The position numbers and the translations under genes are program-made. A stretch of DNA of 64,000 nt, from assembly GCA_963839925.1 (NCBI GenBank), contig CAWIWV010000002.1, positions 1,175,508 through 1,239,507 of the forward strand. Reading direction: 5' to 3'. Below, in pieces: positions 9,458 through 17,159 of this stretch; positions within the stretch are counted from its first letter, which is position 1; the number at the start of each line of letters is the position of its first letter. The notes beneath the pieces are model-generated. The model made no database searches. It had not been told where the DNA came from and worked only from the letters and a program-made list of their open reading frames with translations. The DNA comes from Bog-756 sp963839925. Lineage in GTDB: Bacteria; Actinomycetota; Acidimicrobiia; Acidimicrobiales; RAAP-2.

Positions 9458-10591
9458 TTACGGGTCGAGCGGGACCTCCCAGGTGAGCAACGTTCCGCCG
9501 GATGCACGGTTCTCGATCTCGAACCTTCCGTGCAGTTTTTCAGCACGGCGCCCCAGGTTCCCGAGCCCGAGGCCCGAGCTCGAAGTGGAGCGGTCGATTC
9601 CCTTGCCGTTGTCGCTGACCTCGACGATGCATCGCCCTGCGCTCACGCTGACCGTGACGTTTGCCGAGGTGGCCTCGGCGTGCCGCCCGACATTGGTCAC
9701 CGCCTCCCGGATGACCGCCAGGATGTGCTCGCTGATCGTGGCCGGAATGGCGGTGTCGACGGGCCCCTCGAATCCGGTCTGGACGTCGAATCCGGTCACC
9801 TCCGCGAGATCCTTCACCAGCGAGAGAACGGCTGCCCGCACTCCTCGGCTCACTTCGGTGCTTCCCAGTTCGAAGATGCTCGTACGCACCTGACGGATCG
9901 TGTCGTCGATGTCGGCGATCGCCGAGTTCAACCGCTCCTTGGTTGGACCAGCGGACGGATGTGCAGCGATGCTCTGCAGGGAGAGCCCGACCGCAAAGAG
10001 GCGTTGGATGACCGTGTCGTGCAGGTCCCGGGCCAGTCGGTCCCGTTCCTCGTAGACGGCCACCTCGTGAACCCGCTGGTGAAGCCTCGCATTTTCGATC
10101 GCCACACCTGCTGCGACGGCAAGCACGACGATCAGCGCTTCGTCATCAGCGGCGAACTCGGTCCAGCCGACCTTGTCGGTGAGATAGAGGTTGCCGTAGA
10201 CCTCGTCGCGCACCTTGATCGGGACCCCGAGGAAGGACGTCATCGGAGGATGGTTGGCGGGGAAGCCCGAGCTTTCCAGATGGGAGCCGAGCTCGGCGAT
10301 CCGTCGGGGCTTCGGATCACTGATCAGGAGACCGAGCACGCCCTTCCCGGTCGGCAGCGGCCCGATTGCCACCTCTTCCTCGGGCTTCAGGCCGACAGTG
10401 ATGAAGTCGGAGAGCGCCGTTCCCGATTCGTCGAGCACCCCGAGTGCGCCGTAGCGGGCGTTGGTCATCGAACAGGCCTCTTCGACGATGTGCCGCAGGA
10501 GCACCGGCAGCTCGAGATCGGCCTCGATCAGGAGGGTCGCTTCGAGGACACGACGAAGCTTGGCTGGATCCTCGATCGAGCGGTATGGCAT
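9458..10591 (-). CDS. devS: GAF-domain sensor histidine kinase, DevS/DosT-like
   Basis: This cytoplasmic sensor kinase has 377 residues: an N-terminal GAF domain (about 25-175), a HisKA_3 dimerisation helix with the phospho-acceptor His191 in LARDLHDTVIQRLFAVGLSL, and an HATPase domain with N-box (REAVTNVGRHA), G1 (DNGKGID) and G2 (GLGLGNLGRR). The HisKA_3 segment is very like mycobacterial DevS/DosT, which sense oxygen, NO and CO through a GAF-bound heme. Those proteins have two GAF domains; only one is present here. The ATG at 10591 follows GGAGGTGCTG. It is divergent from the DevR-like gene across 133 bp. Heme binding is inferred, not visible. Confidence 0.85.
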   Translation of the reverse strand: MPYRSIEDPAKLRRVLEATLLIEADLELPVLLRHIVEEACSMTNARYGALGVLDESGTALSDFITVGLKPEEEVAIGPLPTGKGVLGLLISDPKPRRIAELGSHLESSGFPANHPPMTSFLGVPIKVRDEVYGNLYLTDKVGWTEFAADDEALIVVLAVAAGVAIENARLHQRVHEVAVYEERDRLARDLHDTVIQRLFAVGLSLQSIAAHPSAGPTKERLNSAIADIDDTIRQVRTSIFELGSTEVSRGVRAAVLSLVKDLAEVTGFDVQTGFEGPVDTAIPATISEHILAVIREAVTNVGRHAEATSANVTVSVSAGRCIVEVSDNGKGIDRSTSSSGLGLGNLGRRAEKLHGRFEIENRASGGTLLTWEVPLDP

Positions 10592-10724
10592 CAGCACCTC
10601 CGCGTTGAGCGAGATTGTCGAATCCAGCCACCCAAGAAACGGTATGCTACCTGGGCCTGCTCCAGATGCCAAGTAGAGGGCCTACGAGCTCGACCGACCT
10701 ATTCTCGCAGGGGAAGGGCTGACA

Positions 10725-11396
10725 GTGTCCATACGGGTCTTCCTGCTCGATGATCACGAGATCGTGCGAACCGGCCTTCGGTCGTTGTTCGAGGCCGACG
10801 AGGGATTCACCGTCGTCGGGGAAGCAGCCACCGCACGCGAGGCGCTCGACCGGATCCCGCCGACCAAGCCTGATGTCGCCATCTTGGACGTCCGGCTGCC
10901 TGACGGAAGCGGGATCGAGGTCTGCCGCGAGATCCGATCGTCCCACTCGGAGATCGCATGCGTGATGCTCACCTCGTACGCGGACGACGAAGCCCTCTTC
11001 TCGGCGGTGATGGCCGGCGCTTCGGGTTATGTCTTGAAGCAGGTCGGAACGCTCGATCTGGTGGGAGACATCAAGAAGGTCGCCGGTGGTCAGTCACTCC
11101 TCGACCCGGCACTGGCCGAACGAGTGCTCGAGCGACTGCGGGACGGACCTGACGAGGACCCGCTTCTGGCCAGCCTGACCCCCCAGGAACGCAAGATCCT
11201 CGATCTCATCGCAGAAGGTCAGACCAATCGGCAGATCGCCGGAGTGCTGTTCCTCGCCGAGAAGACAGTGAAGAACTACGTCTCCAACATGTTGGCCAAG
11301 CTCGGCATGGAACGACGCACCCAAGCTGCAAGTTACGCGACCCGGGTCGCGGAGCGTGCGGCAAACGAGCGCCGCGGTGAGGAAACGGGCACCTGA
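10725..11396 (+). CDS. devR: NarL-family response regulator, DevR/DosR-like
   Basis: This is a two-component transcription factor of 223 residues. The receiver domain has the acidic pocket (DD at 9-10), the phospho-acceptor Asp55 in ILDVRLPDGSG and the conserved Lys in GYVLKQ. The LuxR-type HTH near residues 150-210 (LIAEGQTNRQIAGVLFLAEK and TVKNYVSNMLAKLGMERRTQ) is nearly the DevR DNA-recognition segment, including the Lys/Asn pair that contacts the DosR box. The start is GTG. It probably activates the arc operon and the small-ORF/GNAT locus through the sites at 9.4 and 11.6 kb (inference). Confidence 0.9.
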   Translation: MSIRVFLLDDHEIVRTGLRSLFEADEGFTVVGEAATAREALDRIPPTKPDVAILDVRLPDGSGIEVCREIRSSHSEIACVMLTSYADDEALFSAVMAGASGYVLKQVGTLDLVGDIKKVAGGQSLLDPALAERVLERLRDGPDEDPLLASLTPQERKILDLIAEGQTNRQIAGVLFLAEKTVKNYVSNMLAKLGMERRTQAASYATRVAERAANERRGEETGT

Positions 11397-11597
11397 CGAC
11401 GCAGCGTTGACGACCGGCGCCGTCCGAGTCTGTCGGCCGAGGCCGAGCACCTGCACCCGCTCAGGAGCCGAGCGGCACTCCACGGGACTGCGTCGACGGC
11501 CCAGCTCGCAGCCGCTCCTTCGGGGTGGCCCCGTTGCAATCGCCGCCGGCAGCTGACCAGTTCGGCCAGAGCTTCGCCCGGAGACGATTCCGTTGCG

Positions 11598-11617
11598 TCA
11601 GGGTCGAACGTCCCGAC
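11598..11617 (+). promoter_or_regulatory. DosR/DevR-box-like site 1 (distal of a tandem pair)
   Basis: The core AGGGTCGAACGTCCC at 11600-11614 keeps both GGG and GTCCC half-sites and matches 14 of 20 positions of the DosR consensus by hand. It lies in the 319-bp gap downstream of the DevR-like gene, with its centre 37 bp from a second site. Tandem boxes a few helical turns apart are typical of strongly DosR-induced mycobacterial promoters. Confidence 0.5.
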
Positions 11618-11634
11618 CGAAGGTGGATGGAGAA

Positions 11635-11654
11635 CGGTGGACTTTCGGCCCTAT
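11635..11654 (+). promoter_or_regulatory. DosR/DevR-box-like site 2 (proximal of a tandem pair)
   Basis: The core GGACTTTCGGCCCTA at 11639-11653 closely fits the GGGACTTTnnGCCCTA form of DevR sites. It lies about 70 bp before the ATG of a 56-codon ORF with a strong ribosome-binding site, the expected distance if the proximal box overlaps the -35 region. Confidence 0.55.
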
Positions 11655-11715
11655 GCCTCGGCATCGATCTGTCGTGCAATGGGGGTAGGAACGATGCCCA
11701 GAGAGAGAGGTCACG

Positions 11716-11886
11716 ATGAAGCATTCCCACAATCACCGGAGCAACGCTGGACGCCGAGGCGAAAGCGGTCGATCGGGTCGCCTGTCGGTGAGCCCCTACT
11801 GCGTCGAGGATTGCGCCTTCACCCGGCGAGAGCTCGAACAGGCGCGGTCGATGATTCCGCGCACCCGGATCGTCGTCCCCGGGTAG
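11716..11886 (+). CDS. Small basic 56-residue protein downstream of tandem DosR-like boxes
   Basis: This short ORF starts with ATG at 11716 after a strong purine-rich ribosome-binding site (GAGAGAGAGGTC) and ends with TAG at 11884-11886. The product is rich in Arg, Ser and Gly, begins MKHSHNHRSN, contains two Cys (YCVEDC) and ends in a helix-like stretch (FTRRELEQARSMIPRTRI). I recognise no family. It is the first possible gene after the two regulator sites and precedes the GNAT gene, so it may be the leading gene of a hypoxia-induced transcript. Confidence 0.45.
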   Translation: MKHSHNHRSNAGRRGESGRSGRLSVSPYCVEDCAFTRRELEQARSMIPRTRIVVPG

Positions 11887-11939
11887 TCCGATCGGATGTC
11901 GGGCTGGACCGTCGCACCCGAGGCCTGTGGAGTGGAGTC

Positions 11940-12473
11940 ATGAGCCCCGACTCCGACACGTATCCCTTCCAACTTGCTTGTAGTGCGCGCACCCGCGACG
12001 GGTTGACGGTCTCCCTCCGGCCGATCCGGCCCGATGATGGGGGTCGGCTTGCCGAGTTCCACCGGCATCTCTCGATGCTGTCCGTCTACCACCGGTTCTT
12101 CTTCGTCCATCCGAGGCTGACCGAACCCGAGATCGACCGGTTCACCCACGTCGACTACCAGGACCGCCTGGCCCTGGTAGCGGAGTCCGACGAGCAACTC
12201 ATCGCGGTGGGGCGGTACGAACGGATCCTTGGAACCTCAGAGGCGGAGGTCGCCTTCGTCGTGGCCGACGAGCTGCAACACCGGGGCATCGCCACCCTCC
12301 TGCTCGGGCATCTCGTGGAAGCGGCGCGGGTGAATGGGATCACTGTCTTCGTCGCGGAGACGCTCTTCGGAAATCGCGACATGCTCGACGTCTTCTTCCA
12401 CTCCGGCTTCGAGGTGACCACACGGACCGACGGGGAGTTGGTCCATGTTCGTTTCTCGATCGAACCTGCGTGA
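11940..12473 (+). CDS. GNAT acyltransferase, similar to the catalytic domain of Pat-type protein lysine acetyltransferases
   Basis: This 177-residue protein is a single GNAT domain. The opening (RDGLTVSLRPIRPDDGGRLA) and the central stretch (FTHVDYQDRLALVAESDE) resemble the GNAT half of actinobacterial Pat enzymes, and the acetyl-CoA loop is the QHRGIATLLL segment. No cyclic-nucleotide domain is attached. The ATG at 11940 follows GTGGAG. It lies downstream of the tandem DosR-like boxes and the small ORF, so it may be induced under low oxygen. Substrate unknown. Confidence 0.8.
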   Translation: MSPDSDTYPFQLACSARTRDGLTVSLRPIRPDDGGRLAEFHRHLSMLSVYHRFFFVHPRLTEPEIDRFTHVDYQDRLALVAESDEQLIAVGRYERILGTSEAEVAFVVADELQHRGIATLLLGHLVEAARVNGITVFVAETLFGNRDMLDVFFHSGFEVTTRTDGELVHVRFSIEPA

Positions 12474-12505
12474 CAGAATTGGACCCGGTGGGCTCGGACC
12501 CCTGG

Positions 12506-12928
12506 TCAGGACTGCGGGTGGCACTCGAATCGACGACCAGTGATCACGTCGGGCCGGACGACGAGCAGCAGGTCGCCAGGCTCGGGCACGAGCGGGTGGG
12601 GGGCGGTTTCGAGCTGGTTCGGATTTGGTGAGTCGATGACTGTCGCCAAACCTCTCACCAGAACACTCCACGCGGTACCCGATCCGGGGTCGAGTTGGTC
12701 CACCTCGAACGCCACGAGTCGGCCCGCGGCGGCCTGCGAGAGGAACCCTGGCCCCGTTCGCACCATCACCCCGCCGTCGCAGAGCGAGAAGTTGACGGGA
12801 ACGACCACCGGCGCCTGGTCGGTGGCGACACCGAGCCGCCCGATCCCGCCGTCCCCCGCGGCGACGGCGAGCAGGCGCTTGCACTCGGCGGCGGGCAGTA
12901 CCGTGGTTCCCCTTCTATCGATCCACAT
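12506..12928 (-). CDS. Pyridoxamine 5'-phosphate oxidase-like flavin split-barrel protein
   Basis: This 140-residue split-barrel protein resembles the nitroimidazole-resistance/PNPOx-like group: GRLGVATDQAPVVVPVNFSL is the usual first two strands, followed by VAFEVDQLDPGSGTAWSVLV, which forms the flavin-side face. Such proteins bind FMN or F420 and often accompany universal stress proteins in DosR-type regulons. It is convergent with the GNAT gene and divergent from the MFS exporter, with about 28 bp between the starts. The substrate is unknown. Confidence 0.75.
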   Translation of the reverse strand: MWIDRRGTTVLPAAECKRLLAVAAGDGGIGRLGVATDQAPVVVPVNFSLCDGGVMVRTGPGFLSQAAAGRLVAFEVDQLDPGSGTAWSVLVRGLATVIDSPNPNQLETAPHPLVPEPGDLLLVVRPDVITGRRFECHPQS

Positions 12929-12955
12929 CCCCGCACTATGACACCGGACGGCGAC

Positions 12956-14569
12956 ATGAACCAGAGGAATTCGTCACACGGCGCGTCGGCCGGTGAGTTG
13001 ACAGGCGTGCGACACCCGTGGGCCGCTCTGGCCGTCCTGTGTGTCACCCTCCTTCTGATCAGCCTGGACACCACGGTGCTCAACGTGGCGCTCCCGACGA
13101 TCACCCGTGCTCTGCAGGCGAGCTCGAGCCAGTTGCAGTGGGTGGTGGACGCCTATGCGGTGGTGTTTGCCGGGCTCCTGTTGCCGCTCGGCGCGCTGGG
13201 GGACCGCATCGGACGGAAGTGGGTGTTCATGGCCGGCTTGGGGGTCTTCGGCGCCGGCTCCGCGTTCGCCGCGTGGTCGGGAAGCCCCGACCGCCTGACC
13301 CTTGCCCGTGCAGTGATGGGGGTGGGGGCGGCGGCCCTCATGCCGTGCACCCTCTCGATCCTCACCAACCTGTACACCACCGAGCGCGAACGGGCGAGAG
13401 CCATCGGTATCTGGTCGGGCACGAGTGGGATCGGAGTCGCGCTCGGTCCCATCCTCGGCGGCGTTCTCCTCGCTCATTTCTGGTGGGGATCGGTGTTTCT
13501 GGTCAATGTCCCGATCGCGTTGGCGGGCCTCGTGGCCGCGACCTGGTTGATCCCAAACTCGCGAAATCCCGCGACGATGCGTCCCGACCCGGTTGGCGCG
13601 TTCTTGTCGATGTTCGGAATGGGACTTCTTCTGTGGGGAATCATCGAGGCGCCCGGGCGGGGATGGACCTCTCCTCCGATTGCCGGATCGTTGGCCGGAG
13701 CGGGGGTGCTCATCGTGTTGTTCGTCCTGTGGGAGCGTCGGATCGACCACCCGATGCTGCCGCTGCGATTCTTCAAGAGCCGGCGCTACAGCGTGGCCAT
13801 TTCCGCTCTGGCGCTGGTGTTGTTCGCGCTGTTGGGGATGTTCTTCCTCATGACCCAGTACCTGCAGTTCGTGCTCGGTTACAGCCCGCTCCAAGCCGGA
13901 GTACGCATCGCGCCAGTCGCATTGACGCTTTTGTGCATTGCGCCGTTCTCGGTGGTGATCGCCCGGCGTATCGGTAGCAAGTACGTCGTCGCCACCGGCA
14001 TGGCCCTGATCGCCCTCGGACTTGCCCTGCTGTCGAGGACCACGGTGTCCAGCAGCTATCGGGACTGCGTCATCCCCTTCGTCGTGGTCGGGATCGGAGT
14101 CGCGCTCAGCTTGGCTCCGTGTACGGAGTCGGTGATGGGATCCCTTCCACGTGAGGAGGCCGGTGTCGGGTCTGCGACCAACGACACTGCGATGCAGATC
14201 GGTGGGGCACTGGGTGTGGGTGTACTCGGCACCGTGCTCAACTTCCGCTACCTGCACCTGATGACGCCCGTTCTCGATCGGGCCCCGGTTCCGGGACCGA
14301 TCAAGACGCTCATCGAGAGCTCGGTCGGTGCCGCCTTGGCCGTCGCTGATCGGGCACCCGCCAAGCTGGGTGATGAGCTCTCGACCCTGGCACGCCGATC
14401 GTTCCTGTCGGGGATGGACCTCGCACTGGTCATCGCGGCGGTCGTGGTCGGAGTGGCCGCGGTCCTCATCATCCTGCTCCTGCCCAACAGAGGCGCTCCC
14501 ATCCTGCCGGCACCGGCCGGCGTGGACGACCAGATGCCAGGTCAGCGGGTGACGGAGCGTCTTCCGTAG
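12956..14569 (+). CDS. MFS drug exporter, DHA2 (EmrB/QacA) family
   Basis: This is a proton-coupled multidrug efflux permease of about 537 residues with 14 predicted membrane segments. Helix 1 is LLLISLDTTVLNVALPTI, a DHA2 signature; motif A is visible as GALGDRIGRKWVF and motif C as GTSGIGVALGPILGG. An ATG at 12938 is the alternative start; 12956 has a slightly better GGACGG upstream. Its 3' end overlaps the convergent methyltransferase gene by 28 bp. No regulator gene is adjacent, so the inducer is unknown. Confidence 0.88.
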   Translation: MNQRNSSHGASAGELTGVRHPWAALAVLCVTLLLISLDTTVLNVALPTITRALQASSSQLQWVVDAYAVVFAGLLLPLGALGDRIGRKWVFMAGLGVFGAGSAFAAWSGSPDRLTLARAVMGVGAAALMPCTLSILTNLYTTERERARAIGIWSGTSGIGVALGPILGGVLLAHFWWGSVFLVNVPIALAGLVAATWLIPNSRNPATMRPDPVGAFLSMFGMGLLLWGIIEAPGRGWTSPPIAGSLAGAGVLIVLFVLWERRIDHPMLPLRFFKSRRYSVAISALALVLFALLGMFFLMTQYLQFVLGYSPLQAGVRIAPVALTLLCIAPFSVVIARRIGSKYVVATGMALIALGLALLSRTTVSSSYRDCVIPFVVVGIGVALSLAPCTESVMGSLPREEAGVGSATNDTAMQIGGALGVGVLGTVLNFRYLHLMTPVLDRAPVPGPIKTLIESSVGAALAVADRAPAKLGDELSTLARRSFLSGMDLALVIAAVVVGVAAVLIILLLPNRGAPILPAPAGVDDQMPGQRVTERLP

Positions 14570-15198
14570 ATGCCCCGTGGATCCCCGTCGCCGTCCTCGA
14601 TCACTCCGATGTCCTCATAGCCGGACTGCACGAACAGATCGGTCGCGGGCTTGGTCTGATCCGAACCGGTCTCGAGAAGGAGCCATCCGCCGCCCCTGAT
14701 CCAGCGAAGGCTCCGCTGCACCGCTCTCGAAACCACCCCGAGGCCTCTCTCGCCGCCGTCCAGAGCGCACACCGGTTCGAACTCGAGCACGTCGTGCGGC
14801 AGCAGTCCGAGCGCGTCCGTCGGGACGTAGGGCAGAACGCCGACCATCACGTCCACCTTGGAGCCGATCGTGGCCGGAAGCGGCCCGTCCAGATCTCCTT
14901 CCAGTGCCTCCACCCCGTTCCGGCGCGCACACCGGACGGCGACCGGGTCCACATCGGTGGCAACGACCCGTGCCCCGGGCTTGGTGGTCTGGAGCACCAT
15001 GGCAATGGCCCCCGAGCCGGTGCACAGATCGACCGCCAGTCCATCGTCCGGCAACAGGTCTGCTGCCATCCGGGCGAGCGATTCCGACTGCCATCTCGGG
15101 ACGTAGACGCCCGGTTCGACCGCAACCTGCAGCCCGCAGAACAGCGTCGTCCCGGTGATCCATGCGAGAGGCTCTCCGGTCAGGCGACGGTCGAGCAT
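14542..15198 (-). CDS. HemK/PrmC-like methyltransferase with altered NPPY motif and unclear start
   Basis: This is an SAM-dependent methyltransferase related to PrmC/HemK, which methylates the GGQ glutamine of release factors. The SAM loop (VDLCTGSGAIAMVL) and the acidic residue after strand 2 (VVATDVDPVAVRCARRNG) are clear. The NPPY motif that binds the target glutamine is replaced by GVLPYVP, so a different substrate is possible. The frame stays open upstream to about 15410 and encodes PrmC-like N-terminal helices (LERAGCVAAPEEADELI) but contains no ATG, GTG or TTG. The ATG at 15198 therefore probably gives too short a protein; either a rare start codon is used or there is a base error. A 15-bp direct duplication encodes AEITR twice. 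Confidence 0.7.
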   Translation of the reverse strand: MLDRRLTGEPLAWITGTTLFCGLQVAVEPGVYVPRWQSESLARMAADLLPDDGLAVDLCTGSGAIAMVLQTTKPGARVVATDVDPVAVRCARRNGVEALEGDLDGPLPATIGSKVDVMVGVLPYVPTDALGLLPHDVLEFEPVCALDGGERGLGVVSRAVQRSLRWIRGGGWLLLETGSDQTKPATDLFVQSGYEDIGVIEDGDGDPRGIYGRRSVTR

Positions 15199-15343
15199 CC
15201 GTCGCAGCGCGCCCTCATCGGGAGCTGCCCGGATCAGCTCGTCGGCCTCCTCGGGCGCTGCAACGCACCCGGCACGCTCGAGGGCCCGGGTGATCTCGGC
15301 CCGGGTGATCTCGGCCCGGCCAGCCCTGCTCTCCGCTATGGGA

Positions 15344-15511
15344 TCAGGAGGCCCGGCGGCCGTCGAAGTCCTCGGCCGGCCAGGTGTGGTGGCAGGCCCG
15401 GCACTGGAGGGTCACCCCTCTGCTGGCCATGCCGGTTCCCCGTACGACGAGGATCGGGCTGTCACCTGCGAAGCAGTTCGGACAGCTCATTTCAGGCTTA
15501 CCTACATCCAT
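15344..15511 (-). CDS. Small zinc-ribbon protein
   Basis: This is a 55-residue protein with two CxxC knuckles (SCPNC and QCRACHHTW) separated by about 23 residues, a rubredoxin/zinc-ribbon layout. The ATG at 15511 follows AGAGG. It lies directly upstream of the HemK-like gene on the same strand and could be co-transcribed. The fold is clear; the function is unknown. Confidence 0.65.
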   Translation of the reverse strand: MDVGKPEMSCPNCFAGDSPILVVRGTGMASRGVTLQCRACHHTWPAEDFDGRRAS

Positions 15512-15697
15512 GTCGCCGACCTCTGAATGGTATGTCCGCACCGCCCACGATTCGGCCGTCAGATACGTTCTGCACCGTAGTGATGCCCGAGGATCGGGGC
15601 AAGTCGAAATTGGGAGCCCAGGTGGCATGCCCGGGGGACGTCGTGGCGTTCCTCGCTAGGCTCCCGGTTTCCGACGACCGCCACCGAGGAGGTTCCC

Positions 15698-16204
15698 ATG
15701 TCGAGCACCGACGTCTTGATCGACGGGTTCGAGAGGATTCGGGATGCGGTCTATCCCGCCGTGACCGGCCTCTCCTTGGACGAGCTGACCGTCCGCTTGG
15801 ACGACGAGTCGAACACCATCGCCTGGCTCGTGTGGCACCTCACCCGGATCGAGGACGACCATGTCGCCGCGATCGCCGGGCGAGAGCAGGTATGGACAGC
15901 GTCGGGGTGGGCCGATCGGTTCGCTCTGCCTTTGGACACTGCCGACACGGGATACGGTCATGATCCCGCAACGGTCGCCCTGGTCGTCGCCGCTCCAGAC
16001 CTCCTGCTCGGGTACTTCGAAGAGGTGCACCAGGGCACGCGCGGGTTCGTCCAGGCTTTGGATGACGCCGATCTCGAGCGGGTGGTCGACGATCGATGGG
16101 ATCCACCCGTCACGATGGGCGTCCGGTTGGTCAGCGTGCTCGCCGACGGACTGCAACACTCCGGTCAGGCGGCATTCGTGCGCGGGATCGTCCAGCGTCG
16201 CTGA
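15698..16204 (+). CDS. DinB-superfamily protein (DUF664, mycothiol-dependent type)
   Basis: This 168-residue four-helix-bundle protein has the metal-site His spacing expected of the superfamily: WLVWHLTRIEDDH in the second helix and GLQHSGQAAFVRG in the last. Actinobacterial members of this group often use mycothiol as a thiol cofactor. The ATG follows GAGG about 7 bases upstream. It is convergent with the NRDE gene. The substrate is unknown; two further proteins of the related maleylpyruvate-isomerase fold are encoded at 33.9 and 58.9 kb. Confidence 0.8.
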   Translation: MSSTDVLIDGFERIRDAVYPAVTGLSLDELTVRLDDESNTIAWLVWHLTRIEDDHVAAIAGREQVWTASGWADRFALPLDTADTGYGHDPATVALVVAAPDLLLGYFEEVHQGTRGFVQALDDADLERVVDDRWDPPVTMGVRLVSVLADGLQHSGQAAFVRGIVQRR

Positions 16205-16226
16205 CCCACACACTCACTGACGTGGG

Positions 16227-17042
16227 CTAGCCGGACCACAACGCCGCCTCCACGAAATCCGTCTTGCAAGGTGGGCCGTCCGCAACCAGCAGCTCGGGTG
16301 GGACCCGGCCCGGGGGGAGCCGCACCAGCATCGAGGACCGGGTGCCGTAACCGTCGGTGTGGACGCACGATGCGCGGGTTTCCAGCGGTCGGACGACGAC
16401 CTCTCCCTGCGGCTGTGGTGTCGGCGCGTCGTCGAGGTCGCGGGCAGGGTCCTGCTCGCCTTCGAGCATCGGGATGGTGTGGTCTGCCAGCACCGAAGGG
16501 AGCACGTCCCACAGCGGAGGATCGCCCGAACCGGCACCGTCGAGCAGGGAGCGGATGCGGTCCACTTTCGGAGACGCCTCCCCGTAGCCGACGTTCTCGA
16601 GGATGTGCAGACCTGGCTGGAGGAGGCGGGTCCGGGGTGCCTCGTCCGCAGGAATCTCGACGTAGTGCAGCGACTCGCGGTCCCCGATCAGCATCCATGC
16701 CGGGTTGTACTGGCCGGGACCCACTTCGTGCAGCAGAGCATCCACCCCGTCGGCCGCGCTCGTCCGACTCGCGGCGACGAGCGGGAGCTCGCCTCGAGAA
16801 CGCTTGGACGGGTCTCTCCCACCTGGGGACGGGCGATTGGTCAGACCTGCGACCACGCCGTACTCGTTGACCGCGAGCCAGGTGCCCCCGGCGAGCTCGT
16901 CTCGCCCCCCGAGGATCCTTGGATCGTGTTCCCGCAACACGCAGAGTGACTCCGCCGGCCGGTCGAGCCGTTCGTCGCGGTTGGCGGCGGCTACGAGGGC
17001 AAACCCAGGCTCCGACTTCCAGGCGAACACGAGGAGGCACAT
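16227..17042 (-). CDS. NRDE-family (DUF833, TANGO2-like) protein
   Basis: This 271-residue protein begins MCLLVFAWKSEPG, so Cys2 becomes N-terminal after Met removal, as in Ntn-hydrolase-like proteins. This is why the ATG at 17042 is preferred over one 27 bases upstream. The namesake motif is in AAANRDERLDRP, followed by GGRDELAGGTWLAVNEYGVV, both highly conserved. Eukaryotic homologues (TANGO2) are linked to heme or lipid handling; the bacterial role is not settled. It is divergent from the gene at 17160. Confidence 0.85.
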   Translation of the reverse strand: MCLLVFAWKSEPGFALVAAANRDERLDRPAESLCVLREHDPRILGGRDELAGGTWLAVNEYGVVAGLTNRPSPGGRDPSKRSRGELPLVAASRTSAADGVDALLHEVGPGQYNPAWMLIGDRESLHYVEIPADEAPRTRLLQPGLHILENVGYGEASPKVDRIRSLLDGAGSGDPPLWDVLPSVLADHTIPMLEGEQDPARDLDDAPTPQPQGEVVVRPLETRASCVHTDGYGTRSSMLVRLPPGRVPPELLVADGPPCKTDFVEAALWSG

Positions 17043-17159
17043 GAACCCGAGGGTAGCGATCTGTCGCATCCCTCGATGCCGGTATCGTCGAGATTGGAGC
17101 GACTCGGAAAGGCACCGGCAAAGGCACCGGGGACGAGTTCTCGAAGGGGTGACTGACCG

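Noticed and set aside
10592..10724. DosR-like box between the kinase and regulator genes
   Set aside because: I searched both strands by eye and found no sequence near the GGACTTTnnGCCCTA core; autoregulation is not supported.
9452..10753. 433-codon plus-strand frame across the kinase gene
   Set aside because: Antisense to the DevS-like kinase, low-complexity Arg/Asp composition.
12974..14257. 427-codon minus-strand frame across the MFS gene
   Set aside because: Antisense to a clear 14-segment exporter; His/Gln/Arg-rich composition.
15300..15332. CCGGGTGATCTCGG direct repeat as a regulatory site
   Set aside because: It is in frame within HemK-like N-terminal coding sequence (AEITR twice), so it is more likely a coding duplication.
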